NCBI GenBank assembly: GCA_035327565.1
Contig: DAOLDB010000005.1
Span: 53,800-117,799, forward strand
Source: JABDLO01 sp035327565
GTDB taxonomy: Bacteria; Bacteroidota; Bacteroidia; Chitinophagales; Saprospiraceae
Direction: 5' to 3'
DNA length: 64,000 nucleotides
Positions 17,747 through 26,598 of the stretch are shown here, one piece after another. The notes under the pieces were generated by a model. That model was not told the DNA's origin and searched no databases. It saw only the letters and a list, made by a program, of their open reading frames with translations. Positions within the stretch are counted from its first letter, which is position 1, and each line of letters begins with the position of its first letter. A program made the position numbers and the translations under genes.

Positions 17747-19549
17747 ATGTCACAAGTAGTTGAATCGGTTAAAGTTTTAAAGGGAAGCGAATTCATTGTA
17801 GATGACCAATTGAATCCGACTTTTTTTATTCCGGAAAGGATGGACGAAGAACAAAGGATGATTAAGGAGATGGTAGAATCTTTTGTCAGAAATGAAGTAT
17901 GGTCAGTGATGGAAAAGATTGAAGAGCAAGAGGAGGGTTTATCAGCCCGGTTAATGGAGAAGTTGGGAGAGTTAGGTCTTTTGGGTTCACATATGCCGGA
18001 AGAGTATGGAGGGATGAACCTGGATTTCAACACCAATTCCATCATTAGTGAAGCTATAGGTCCATCCGGTTCATTTTCTGTAAGTTATAATGCACATACA
18101 GGGATAGGCATGCTTCCAGTTTTATATTACGGAACCAAGCAACAGAAAGAAAAATATTTACCCAAACTGATCAGTGGAGAATGGAAAGCTTGTTACTGTT
18201 TGACTGAACCTGGAAGCGGTTCGGATGCATTGGCTGCAAAAAGCCGGGCAGATCTTTCCGAAGACAAAACACATTATATATTGAATGGCCAAAAAATGTG
18301 GATATCCAATGCCGGATGGGCTGATGTGTTCACAGTTTTTGCTAAAGTTGATGGTGATAAATTTACAGCTTTTATACTTGAAAAAGGAATGCCTGGCCTA
18401 ACTCTTGGAGCGGAAGAGAAGAAAATGGGTATTAAGGGTTCTTCCACCCGCCAGGTATTTATGGAAAACGTATGGGTACCTGTTGAAAACGTTTTAGGGC
18501 AGATTGGCAGGGGACATGTTATTGCCTTTAATGTCCTTAACATCGGACGATATAAGTTAGGAGCCAGTTGCCTTGGAGGAGCCAAAAAGATGGCCAATGT
18601 TTCCATACGTTATGCCAATGAGCGGGTACAATTTAATCAACCCATTTCGACTTTTGGTGCCATACAGAGCAAAATAGCCGATCAGGTGATTGCATGTTTT
18701 ATGACAGAGTCAGCAATGTACCGTTGTTCCCATTTGATCAATGAGAAGATCAAAGCACTGGTGGAGGACGGAAAGAGTTTTGTCGAAAGTAAGCTCCAGG
18801 CAGCGGAAGAATATGCCTTAGAATGTTCTATAATAAAAATAATAGGATCTGAAACTCTCGATTTTGTTGTAGATGAGGCGATGCAGATCCATGGAGGCAT
18901 GGGTTATTCAGAAGAGGGGACAGTAGCGAGAGCATACAGGGACAGTCGGATCAATCGCATTTTTGAAGGGACAAACGAAATCAATAAAATGGTCATTATT
19001 AATACCATATTCAAAAGAGCAATGTCTGGCAGTATCGACCTGGTCACTCCTGCCATGAAGGTTCAATCGGAATTAATGAGTGGAAAATTGGAAGAATTTG
19101 AACATGCAGGTATGTATAAAAAGGAATATGATACAGTCATTCGATTCAAAAAATTACTCCAATTGATATTAGGTGCTGCCGGTAATGAAGCCATGCAGGG
19201 TAAAATCAATTTAAAGGAAGAGCAGGAATTGCTTATGTCAATGGCAGATCTTGTCATTGAGGTTTATAATGCTGAATCCCTTTTGCTCAGGGTTGTCCAA
19301 TTGAACAATACTTTCACTGATTTATCCCAGGATATTTACGGAGCTATTTTAAAAAGCTACCTGTATGATGCAAGTCATCGAATGTTAAAGAGTGCATTTG
19401 ATGCAGTGGGTATATTTACAGATTCATCAATGCACGGATTTTATGCCAAAAAAATAAAAATGTTGACACATTATCCCATCCAGAATAATAAGGAATTGAA
19501 GCGAGCAATTGCTGCACCTTTTATTGCAGCCAATGCGTATATTCTATAG
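17747..19549 (+). CDS. Acyl-CoA dehydrogenase family protein
   Basis: A 600-residue FAD-dependent acyl-CoA dehydrogenase, which would introduce the alpha-beta double bond in the first step of fatty-acid beta-oxidation. Seen are the signature CYCLTEPGSGSDA, the substrate/FAD strand KMWISNAGWADVF, the FAD-binding QIHGGMGYSEEGTVARAYRDSR, and FEGTNEINK, where very-long-chain and short-branched enzymes hold the catalytic Glu. A C-terminal extension of about 170 residues makes it longer than the classical 380-residue enzymes and similar to the large Bacteroidota/VLCAD-like class. The promoter at 17680 and its overlapping palindrome imply repression. The thioesterase, aldehyde dehydrogenase and TetR genes within 7 kb support a fatty acyl pathway. 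Chain-length preference cannot be read. Confidence 0.9.
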   Translation: MSQVVESVKVLKGSEFIVDDQLNPTFFIPERMDEEQRMIKEMVESFVRNEVWSVMEKIEEQEEGLSARLMEKLGELGLLGSHMPEEYGGMNLDFNTNSIISEAIGPSGSFSVSYNAHTGIGMLPVLYYGTKQQKEKYLPKLISGEWKACYCLTEPGSGSDALAAKSRADLSEDKTHYILNGQKMWISNAGWADVFTVFAKVDGDKFTAFILEKGMPGLTLGAEEKKMGIKGSSTRQVFMENVWVPVENVLGQIGRGHVIAFNVLNIGRYKLGASCLGGAKKMANVSIRYANERVQFNQPISTFGAIQSKIADQVIACFMTESAMYRCSHLINEKIKALVEDGKSFVESKLQAAEEYALECSIIKIIGSETLDFVVDEAMQIHGGMGYSEEGTVARAYRDSRINRIFEGTNEINKMVIINTIFKRAMSGSIDLVTPAMKVQSELMSGKLEEFEHAGMYKKEYDTVIRFKKLLQLILGAAGNEAMQGKINLKEEQELLMSMADLVIEVYNAESLLLRVVQLNNTFTDLSQDIYGAILKSYLYDASHRMLKSAFDAVGIFTDSSMHGFYAKKIKMLTHYPIQNNKELKRAIAAPFIAANAYIL

Positions 19550-19741
19550 ATCATGACCTGTTTTTATTGTGGTTTCTAAACCTCCGGGCAAAAAGGACTT
19601 ATACATTTTAAACACTTAGTACTATTTTCATTGAAGTAATCCATTCATACTATCAGAGTATGGAATGGACATGGATTTATTGATTTATATGCCAGAAGAG
19701 TACGATCATTTTGTACTATCTTTGCAAGCAAAGCGAGATCA

Positions 19742-20146
19742 ATGAGAAATACTTCATGGGCAGCAATCATTTCATTAGGTGGGGTAATTTTGGCGGGTTC
19801 TTCCTTTTTTTACTATTACCTGGGATATCGGATGATGGAAGAAATGCTTGAAGATGCAAGCGCCCATGATGCTCTCTATTCTACGATGAATTTGGTATGG
19901 ATTTTAACTACCATTTCTTTGTTTCTATGCGGAGTGTGGGCTATTTTCATTGGCATTACCATACGTAAAAATTTAAGGTATATGAAGAAGCAGGCCCTTA
20001 CTTTGGGAGGAGGTTTACTCACTTTTGGCATCATAGGTTTTCTCCATACATTTCCCAATTGGAAGCTATTTATTTTTATTGTAGTAGGTTGTTTGATTTT
20101 TATTCCCGGTCTTTTTTTATCAAAACAAAAAGGACCTTATTATTAA
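19742..20146 (+). CDS. Small membrane protein, unknown function
   Basis: A 134-residue hydrophobic protein with about four membrane segments (roughly residues 6-27, 48-72, 82-103 and 108-126), separated by short charged loops (RMMEEMLEDASAHDA; RKNLRYMKKQ). I do not recognise the family. A TATCTTTG -7-like box ends 18 bp before the ATG (19717-19724), without a good -33 element. It converges on the thioesterase gene, whose stop is 49 bp away. Confidence 0.6.
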   Translation: MRNTSWAAIISLGGVILAGSSFFYYYLGYRMMEEMLEDASAHDALYSTMNLVWILTTISLFLCGVWAIFIGITIRKNLRYMKKQALTLGGGLLTFGIIGFLHTFPNWKLFIFIVVGCLIFIPGLFLSKQKGPYY

Positions 20147-20194
20147 AACTGATTAGAAAATTGGAGAGTATAACATGTTACTCTGCAATACATT

Positions 20195-21052
20195 TTACAT
20201 GGGCCTTATCAGTCCTTCCTGAGCAACGGACACCAATAACTGCCCATCAGATGAAAATATCTGACCACGACAAAACCCTCTTGCTTTAGATAAATTGGGG
20301 CTTTCTACACTGTACAGCAGCCAATCGTTTATATTTATTGGCCGGTGAAACCACATAGCATGATCAATACTGGCTATCTGCATGGGCGTAGTAAAGAGGG
20401 ACATTCCATGGGGCATCAATGCAGTGATCAATAAATTGAAATCTGAAGCATATGTTAACAAAGCTGTTTGAAGTTTTTCGGAACTTTCTACTTCACCATT
20501 AACTTTAAACCAGGTATGGTTTCTGGCAGGCCGAATACCTGGATTGAAAGGATTATAATATTCGACCGGGTGAAAAATAATTGGGCTATCATTAGAAAAA
20601 ATACCTCTGGGTTTAATATTGAATTTTGCTGCGAAATCAGCAAAAATTTCTGAAAATGAATTTAACTTTTCAGGACGAGTGACATTGGGCATCAAGGATT
20701 GATGCTCTGCACTTTTTTCAAAAATGTGGAAGGATATAGAGGAGAGAAAAATGGTTTTTCCGTTTTGTGAAGCAGTTACGCGCCGGACATCAAAACTTCT
20801 TCCGCTTTTTATGTTTTCAACTTCATAATGAATTTCCAAATCATTATTTCCGGGGCTCAAAAAATAGGAATGCAATGAATGAATGCTTTTATTCTCTTCT
20901 ACTGTCATGCCTGCAGCTAATACTGCCTGCGCAAGAACATGTCCGCCATATATTTGGGGAGATCCAATATCAAGGTTTTTTCCAATATAAGAATAGATGC
21001 TCTTTGGCTCCAATTCAAAAGATTCCAATAAAAGGGGCAAAAGACTTTTCAT
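20195..21052 (-). CDS. tesB: Acyl-CoA thioesterase II
   Basis: A 285-residue double-hotdog thioesterase that hydrolyses acyl-CoA to free fatty acid and CoA. Family marks are IYGGHVLAQAVLAAGMTV, IHSLHSYFLSPG, IHYEVENIKSGRSFDVRRVTA, and the second-domain segment ASIDHAMWFHRPININDWLLY with its catalytic Asp. It ends EGLIRPM, as E. coli TesB-like proteins do with RN/RP tails. The ATG shares one base with the stop of the upstream aldehyde dehydrogenase (TGATG), so the two are translationally coupled. A TTG one codon earlier is also possible. It converges with the small membrane protein gene. Confidence 0.9.
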   Translation of the reverse strand: MKSLLPLLLESFELEPKSIYSYIGKNLDIGSPQIYGGHVLAQAVLAAGMTVEENKSIHSLHSYFLSPGNNDLEIHYEVENIKSGRSFDVRRVTASQNGKTIFLSSISFHIFEKSAEHQSLMPNVTRPEKLNSFSEIFADFAAKFNIKPRGIFSNDSPIIFHPVEYYNPFNPGIRPARNHTWFKVNGEVESSEKLQTALLTYASDFNLLITALMPHGMSLFTTPMQIASIDHAMWFHRPININDWLLYSVESPNLSKARGFCRGQIFSSDGQLLVSVAQEGLIRPM

Positions 21053-22482
21053 CAAAGTAAATATTTTTCAATTATCCGTAAGGTCTGCATAGTTTTCTTG
21101 CCATAAGGGGGAAGGAGGTTTCGCGTTAACCCCAACTTTTGTTCCATTATCCCTCTTTCATTCATAAATTCCATAAGACCATAAAAGCCATTTGTTTTTC
21201 CTAATCCGCTTTGATTGACCCCTCCGAAAGGTAAGTAATTATGGGTTAAATGGATTAATGTATCATTAATCATTCCCCCTCCAGCCGTTGTATTAGATAA
21301 GAAGTATTGAATATTCTTCTTATTGTTTGAAAAAATATACATAGATAATGGTTTAGGTCGTCTTCGAATATCCCGGACTACCTCCTCCGGATCGGAATAA
21401 GGGATTACCGGTAATATAGGACAGAATATTTCATCCTGCATAATTTTCATATCCAGTGTGATCTGATCAAGAATGACAGGTTCCATATACCGGTCTGTAT
21501 CGTCTGTTACTCCACCAAACAACACTCTTGCCCCTTTATCCACCGCATCTTGCAGAAGAGCTTTCGATCTAAGATAATGTTTTTCAGTGATCAACCTGCC
21601 CTGGACATCTCTTTTGCCTCCATCAGCCTGTGAAGACGGGCAAACCTTTTCTAAGATTGTTACCAATTCCCTGACAAAGGGATCAACAATACTTTCATGT
21701 ACAAATAGATGGTCAACCGATATACATGTTTGGCCTGCATTATAGAGTTTTGCCCACGCTATCCGCTGAACTGAAGTTTTTATATCTGCCGATTCATCAA
21801 CAATGCATGGGCTTTTGCCGCCCAATTCCAATGTAACAGAACTTAAATTTTTTGCTGCAGCTTCCATTACAATTTTTCCTACAGCTGTACTCCCTGTAAA
21901 ATAAATATGATCAAAAGGCATAGAAAGCAATGATGTAGTCTCTTTTACTGCACCTTCAACCACAGCAACTTCTTTTTCATTGAAAAGAGTAGAAACCAAT
22001 TTTTTGACTACTGCATTGGATGCAGGAGTGAATTCAGAAGGTTTAATGATAACCGTATTTCCTGCGGCAATGGCGTAGAGCATCGGTACAATGGAGAGTT
22101 GTACAGGATAATTCCACGGTGAAATAATCAGAGCACTCCCTTTGGGTTCGTACATTATATAGGATTTCGTGCCCAGAAAGGGCAGGGGGGTAGGCACCTT
22201 TTTTGGTTTGAGCCAAGAATCTAAATTCCTTTTTAAATGCTTCAATGCACCTATTACTGCAACAATTTCTGCACCGTAAGCTTCCGCTTCATGTCTTCTC
22301 ATATCCTCCCAGATCGCCTGGATGATTTCTTTTTGTATTTCATTTTGACTCAAATATTCCAATACAGATTGTAATTTGGCCTTTCTCTTCTTTACTCCGG
22401 TTTTTTTTAATTCTGCGGCATATGATCTTTGTTTCTCAAAAATGTTTTTGATTTCTTCCTGATTCAGATAGTTATAATTCAT
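21052..22482 (-). CDS. NAD(P)-dependent aldehyde dehydrogenase (ALDH3-like)
   Basis: A 476-residue aldehyde dehydrogenase that oxidises aldehydes to acids. Catalytic residues are visible: Glu219 in TLELGGKSPCIV and Cys253 in NAGQTCISVDHLFV. The cofactor-binding GSTAVGK and the N-terminal SPWNYPVQLS are also present. The short length and the sequence around the active site place it in the ALDH3/fatty-aldehyde and coniferyl-aldehyde group rather than the 500-residue ALDH1/2 type. It overlaps tesB by one base, suggesting that an acyl aldehyde or acyl-CoA route is handled by the pair. Upstream, on the same strand, is a small membrane protein gene (132-bp gap). Confidence 0.88.
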   Translation of the reverse strand: MNYNYLNQEEIKNIFEKQRSYAAELKKTGVKKRKAKLQSVLEYLSQNEIQKEIIQAIWEDMRRHEAEAYGAEIVAVIGALKHLKRNLDSWLKPKKVPTPLPFLGTKSYIMYEPKGSALIISPWNYPVQLSIVPMLYAIAAGNTVIIKPSEFTPASNAVVKKLVSTLFNEKEVAVVEGAVKETTSLLSMPFDHIYFTGSTAVGKIVMEAAAKNLSSVTLELGGKSPCIVDESADIKTSVQRIAWAKLYNAGQTCISVDHLFVHESIVDPFVRELVTILEKVCPSSQADGGKRDVQGRLITEKHYLRSKALLQDAVDKGARVLFGGVTDDTDRYMEPVILDQITLDMKIMQDEIFCPILPVIPYSDPEEVVRDIRRRPKPLSMYIFSNNKKNIQYFLSNTTAGGGMINDTLIHLTHNYLPFGGVNQSGLGKTNGFYGLMEFMNERGIMEQKLGLTRNLLPPYGKKTMQTLRIIEKYLL

Positions 22483-22614
22483 GTGTTACTAATAGTTTTT
22501 TTAAATGGCAATACCTGCCTGCTGTTCCGTAGAGCTTCCTGAATGAATAACTCTCAATAACATCCGGTTGTTTACAGACCAGGGATTAGATTAATAAAGT
22601 TTATCCAGTACATT

Positions 22615-22992
22615 TTAAGAGTATTTTAAGTACAAAAAAGCAAACACAAATGCAATCAGCAAGTGAACAATAAAAATTCCTATATGAATGTCAGGTAAGG
22701 ATTGGAAAGTACCATAATAGTGAAGACCCACTGCCAGATGAAAACCTATGAGAATTAGTACTGAAAACTTTATGAGAGATGTATTTTCACCATACTTAAA
22801 TATTATATAACTGAAAAGTGCCTGACCAATCGCCGCAATCCCATATAATTTACCAATATTTATCACAGGAAGGTCAATATGTGTAGAAGATCCATATAGT
22901 AAATATGCAGGCTGAATCAGTACTATAATTCCTGCCAGGCCTTCTATGATTGCATTTGATAATATGAGTTTTTTTAGCAATTCAATATTCAT
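22615..22992 (-). CDS. Small four-helix membrane protein, unknown function
   Basis: A 125-residue protein with about four membrane helices (residues near 8-28, 45-65, 72-92 and 100-122) and few charged residues. No family was recognised. It precedes the aldehyde dehydrogenase gene on the same strand, and a TetR-type palindrome lies 142 bp upstream of its start (23134-23150). It may therefore be the first gene of the aldehyde dehydrogenase/tesB transcript. Confidence 0.6.
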   Translation of the reverse strand: MNIELLKKLILSNAIIEGLAGIIVLIQPAYLLYGSSTHIDLPVINIGKLYGIAAIGQALFSYIIFKYGENTSLIKFSVLILIGFHLAVGLHYYGTFQSLPDIHIGIFIVHLLIAFVFAFLYLKYS

Positions 22993-23617
22993 AGTACTAA
23001 ATGAACACTTTTAATAAAATTTTTCAAACCTCAGGATTTTACTCACTGCAGGGGTATTGTAATGTCATAGATATGTGTAATATAGAAACGAATCATTAAT
23101 AAATCAGATGTAAATTTTATAGTCATTAAAAAATTTTACTCAAAGTAAAAAAATAATCTAAAATCAATGGATTAATCCTACAATATGTGTCGTCAGGATT
23201 TAATTCATATATACCATAAGAATACATTTAAAGAGACATCGAGAAAATATTCATTTTTGATTCCCTTGGCTAACCCTTCGTTCTTGTAAGGGTAATTTCG
23301 CGTGCAGGGGGCCTTTAGGAGAAAGGAATTACGTTGGGAATGGGTCATTACTTAATTTACATAACTCTATGTGACATTTTCAAGATTTATCAAAGTGAAA
23401 TAGAGTACCTAAATATCATAATTTTTCTCTGTTAGCTAATAAAATACTCAGTACTTGTTTTATATCTGAAAATATGCATGAAATGGAAGAATTTAAAGAT
23501 TTTATCGTTGAATCGTGGCAATGCATCAAGATGAGGAGTCTATGGTACAGAAAATCAAGTTATTTAGTATTTTTATTTTTTATTGCAACGTTCAGTATTT
23601 GTCTTGATAAATGCACT
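22993..23617. other. Intergenic region holding the second operator
   Basis: About 620 bp between a minus-strand membrane gene and the plus-strand TetR gene. It holds the palindrome at 23134-23150 and a locally GC-richer stretch (about 23270-23340) with the inverted repeat TTACCCTT/AAGGGTAA form TAACCCTT...AAGGGTAA near 23272-23294. An open frame runs from 23474 into the TetR gene but looks like a non-coding extension. Confidence 0.4.
23134..23150. promoter_or_regulatory. TetR-type operator palindrome
   Basis: TTTTACTCAAAGTAAAA: perfect 7-bp arms around CAA. Its reverse complement, TTTTACTTTGAGTAAAA, matches the operator at 17701-17717 (TTTAACTTTGAGTTAAA) at 15 of 17 positions, including the whole ACTTTGAGT core. 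On the minus strand it contains TTACTTTG, close to a -7 box, oriented toward the membrane protein/aldehyde dehydrogenase/tesB genes. Confidence 0.6.
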
Positions 23618-24310
23618 ATGACTATGAAAGATGCTAAGAAGCAGGTGAAGGAAGGATTAATTATTGAAGCTGCTGAGCGGGTGTTTTCGACAGTGGGATT
23701 TAAGAATGCCAAAATGGAGGATATTGCTTCAGAGGCAGGAATAACCAAAGTCACGCTTTATTCATATTTTCAAAGTAAAGAGAATCTGTATATGGCTATG
23801 ACATATAAAGCCTTGCAAGCTCTGAACGAAAGGTATTATAGCGTATTGGATGAATATAAATCAAAATCAGGATTAGAAAGCACTATAGCATTATTAAAAA
23901 CCTTTATGGAATTTTGTGAAGAAAATTATCTTTATTCTGAGGCTTTATTGGATTATTTTGCAACAGTGAGATCCACCTCAGGTGGATTGGATGAAGCGAA
24001 ACTAACAGAAGCAACTAAAGATAGTATATATTATTTGAAATTGCAGGATATACAAAATCTTCCATTTAAATTGACCGTCAAAGAAATTGAAAGAGGAAAG
24101 AAAGATGGTAGTATATTAATTCATATTGATCCTATGTTCCATACATTGCACGGTTGGACGATGGTTATTGGTTATGTAAAAGTCATAGCAGCATCTGGCG
24201 CCAATGCAACTCCACTTTTTAATGTGAGTCTCAAAGACCTCAAAGCATTCAATTTAAAATTGGCAGAGACTCTATTAAGTAGCGGTGTTTTACAAAAAGT
24301 AATGCTGTAG
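23618..24310 (+). CDS. TetR/AcrR-family transcriptional regulator
   Basis: About 230 residues. The N-terminal TetR helix-turn-helix is clear: IIEAAERVFSTVGFKNAKM followed by EDIASEAGITKVTLYSYFQSKENLY. The C-terminal ligand-binding domain has no readable specificity. The open frame extends to an ATG at 23474, giving a 48-residue hydrophobic extension not expected in this family, so I place the start at ATG 23618 (MTMKDAKK); ATG 23624 is an alternative. The surrounding acyl-CoA dehydrogenase, thioesterase and aldehyde dehydrogenase genes and the shared palindromes at 17700 and 23134 suggest a FadR-like repressor of acyl metabolism released by acyl-CoA; this is inference. Confidence 0.85.
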   Translation: MTMKDAKKQVKEGLIIEAAERVFSTVGFKNAKMEDIASEAGITKVTLYSYFQSKENLYMAMTYKALQALNERYYSVLDEYKSKSGLESTIALLKTFMEFCEENYLYSEALLDYFATVRSTSGGLDEAKLTEATKDSIYYLKLQDIQNLPFKLTVKEIERGKKDGSILIHIDPMFHTLHGWTMVIGYVKVIAASGANATPLFNVSLKDLKAFNLKLAETLLSSGVLQKVML

Positions 24311-24329
24311 ATTGTTGGGATATATGAAT

Positions 24330-25754
24330 TTACAACCTATACCTTAACCCCATCATCATACCCAAAGAATGTACTTTGTCAGAATTGGGGCCTATTCCGG
24401 CAAGCCCTATATGCTGCCTGAGTGTTGGAGCAACATAAATCGAAGTATTTTTCATGAACCATCTTTCAATGCCAAATCCGAAGTCCAGGGTGATGTAAAG
24501 ATTTTCTATAAAATCACCTCCTTCCAAAATCCCATTATTAAATTCTTTGGAGGCCAGGACAGATGAAGAAGACCGTAACGTGGCAAAAAACCTTTCCGGA
24601 TCCTGAATAGTTTCACCATTCTGCTTTAAACCGTAAGAGGTAAGACCAACCAGATTAAAACTTAGGCCTGAAAATCCATAAAAACTCCAGGTTTTTTGTT
24701 GCAGAAAATGATAATGAAAACTCAGTGGTATTGATAATACATCAAATTGTATATTTTGAAAACGGGTTTGTTGATAACTGGTAAAGAAACTTCCGGTGGT
24801 TTCGTCAATCACTTTGGGCTGGTAAGATTTTCTTGCATACAATATACCGGTTTGCATAGCCACTTTATTTTTCCTATAAGCATAGCCAATTCCCAACTCA
24901 TACCCTAAGGCCTCTGTGCTGTAGGCATCAATTTTATTGATATAATCGATGGGTGAATTGACAATATTGACTGTAGGTGAAGCGTGGAAAGTCAATGAAG
25001 CATATTCCACTAATTTTTTGTTTTGTACAGGTGATAAAGTTAAATGAGCTGCATCGGTAGAAATAGACATATCTGCTGAAGGAATGTTTTCAACCAGCAG
25101 ATGTGTCGTTCTTACTTTTTCCTGATCAGAATTAAAATCAATAATATTTTCGTATACAGGATATGAGTTAGAAGTTTTTGGAATGGCTGCCAAAATTTGA
25201 GTTATATCTGAATCATTGATAACCTGCAATGGTATTTGAATGGGTTTCAAGGTTGAAATTGCGGTAATTTGTTCCGCAGATTTCACTGTTGTATATGGAC
25301 TTTCCCAGACTAATTTTTCTTTTGGGTTAGGTATATCAATGAGATCTTGAGTGACGATTCCACTAAAATTTTCCAGATTGAGGGCAACTTCAGGGATCAT
25401 CTGACTTTTCTCAGAATCCATTTGAAAAACTTGTGGATGGAATGTGTTGAAAAAAGTGAATATAATCAGAAAAACAGTGGCTGCTTCAACAATTTTAGAA
25501 AAGTAAATGCTTGTGAGATGAAGCTCTTCTTTTTCGAGTCGAGCTTTTAAAATCTGCCAGTGAGTATCATTAAAATCTACATGGAAATTTTTTGTTTTTC
25601 TGGCAATTTCTTCATCAAATGCCTGATTTTCTTTCTGGTTATAATCTTCGGCTTCGAGCTTCTTTTCAAAACGATCCCAATCTGCGCTCTTTGGTAGAGT
25701 ACCTAGTTCTTCCAGTTTGGATTTAATAATATAATCAAAGTTTTTATTATCCAT
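24330..25754 (-). CDS. Sigma-factor-linked membrane protein with C-terminal barrel-like region
   Basis: A 474-residue protein encoded right after an ECF sigma factor, with an 8-bp overlap. The N-terminal part (about 1-80) is soluble, charged and contains a repeated motif of the DWDRFEKKLE / THWQILKARLEKEE kind. One membrane segment follows (about residues 84-103, IVEAATVFLIIFTFFNTF). The C-terminal 200 residues look like a small outer-membrane barrel (ALGYELGIGYAYRKNKVAMQTG, IERWFMKNTSIYVAPTLRQH). This layout is common beside Bacteroidota ECF sigma genes, and the N-terminal domain may act as an anti-sigma element. It is unusual in joining a possible cytoplasmic anti-sigma region and an outer-membrane-like region in one chain. 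Confidence 0.65.
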   Translation of the reverse strand: MDNKNFDYIIKSKLEELGTLPKSADWDRFEKKLEAEDYNQKENQAFDEEIARKTKNFHVDFNDTHWQILKARLEKEELHLTSIYFSKIVEAATVFLIIFTFFNTFHPQVFQMDSEKSQMIPEVALNLENFSGIVTQDLIDIPNPKEKLVWESPYTTVKSAEQITAISTLKPIQIPLQVINDSDITQILAAIPKTSNSYPVYENIIDFNSDQEKVRTTHLLVENIPSADMSISTDAAHLTLSPVQNKKLVEYASLTFHASPTVNIVNSPIDYINKIDAYSTEALGYELGIGYAYRKNKVAMQTGILYARKSYQPKVIDETTGSFFTSYQQTRFQNIQFDVLSIPLSFHYHFLQQKTWSFYGFSGLSFNLVGLTSYGLKQNGETIQDPERFFATLRSSSSVLASKEFNNGILEGGDFIENLYITLDFGFGIERWFMKNTSIYVAPTLRQHIGLAGIGPNSDKVHSLGMMMGLRYRL

Positions 25755-26298
25755 GCCTTACCTGCAAAAGAGTTTTTAATTTATTTCTGGCTTTGACCAG
25801 GTTGGACCTTGATGTACTTTCTGTAATATCCAGGATGTCCGCTACTTCTTTGTGTGAATATCCTTCGATGACATACAGATTAAATACAGCCCGGTATGCA
25901 GGTGTAAGGTGTTGTAAGGATTCCATAATTTCTCTGGCACTCAATGCACTGACAACATCAGGTTCAAGAGAATCAATGGATTGCGCTTTTGCTATCTCTT
26001 CTGTTCTCCTTTTTGAAGTTTTTCTGTACTGGTCAATGGCTGTATTAATCATGATTCTCTTTATCCACGAGAGAAGAGAGGTGCCTGGCTTATATTTTCC
26101 AATGTGATTGAATACCTTGATAAATCCTTCATGTAAAATATCCAGGGCTTCATTTTCATCACTGGCATAACGTAAGCATACAGCCATCATCATGCTGTAG
26201 TGGTCTTCATACAGCTTTTTTTGCGCCCATCTTTCTTTATTGACACATGCCTGTATAAAGTCTTTTTCTTCATATGAGAGATCGAGTACAAAATCCAT
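25747..26298 (-). CDS. ECF-type RNA polymerase sigma factor
   Basis: A 183-residue sigma-70 family factor of group IV. Region 2 is seen in DENEALDILHEGFIKVFNHIG and SLLSWIKRIMINTAIDQYRK; region 4 in AREIMESLQHLTPAYRAVFNLYVIEGYSHKEVADILDITES is split across about residues 120-165, with the recognition helix TESTSRSNLVKARNKLK. Its stop overlaps the start of the companion membrane protein by 8 bp, a typical sigma/anti-sigma arrangement. The promoter it recognises cannot be derived here. Confidence 0.9.
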   Translation of the reverse strand: MDFVLDLSYEEKDFIQACVNKERWAQKKLYEDHYSMMMAVCLRYASDENEALDILHEGFIKVFNHIGKYKPGTSLLSWIKRIMINTAIDQYRKTSKRRTEEIAKAQSIDSLEPDVVSALSAREIMESLQHLTPAYRAVFNLYVIEGYSHKEVADILDITESTSRSNLVKARNKLKTLLQVRHG

Positions 26299-26598
26299 CA
26301 GATAAAATTATGGTATTTTACTCACATTACCACACTCTGCTTTAAAAAAAAACGGTCAGGTAGCTTTTTCCGTTGCTTTATCATAAAACTATTTATTTTT
26401 GCTTACTTTTTGAACCCTATTATTATTTCCACCAAATGCTTAACCCTCTTGCAAGTAATTCTTGGGTTTCTATGATTTTGTGTATTATTTTGGCTAAATA
26501 GTACGTTGAGTTTAGTTCAGGGATTAAGGAATGGTTAAAACTTTTTGCAAATCCAACTTTTCAATTTGCAAAAGGATTCATAAAATTAAATTACAGAT
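26299..26598. other. Divergent intergenic region
   Basis: 300 bp between the minus-strand sigma gene and the plus-strand unknown secreted protein gene. Apart from the inverted repeat at 26543-26573 I see no gene or consensus promoter. Confidence 0.4.
26543..26573. promoter_or_regulatory. Long inverted repeat upstream of an unknown gene
   Basis: TTTTGCAAAT (26543-26552) and ATTTGCAAAA (26564-26573) are perfect 10-bp arms separated by 11 bp. The repeat ends 25 bp before the ATG at 26599. It could be an operator or an mRNA hairpin that affects translation. Confidence 0.45.

Noticed and set aside
19641..19668. Hairpin after the acyl-CoA dehydrogenase gene as a terminator
   Set aside because: CCATTC-ATACT/AGTAT-GAATGG is an 11-bp stem with one bulged base, but it has no T-run on either side and lies 92 bp after the stop.
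23474..23617. N-terminal extension of the TetR gene
   Set aside because: The extra 48 residues are hydrophobic and unlike any TetR protein; the helix-turn-helix is expected near the N-terminus, which fits ATG 23618.
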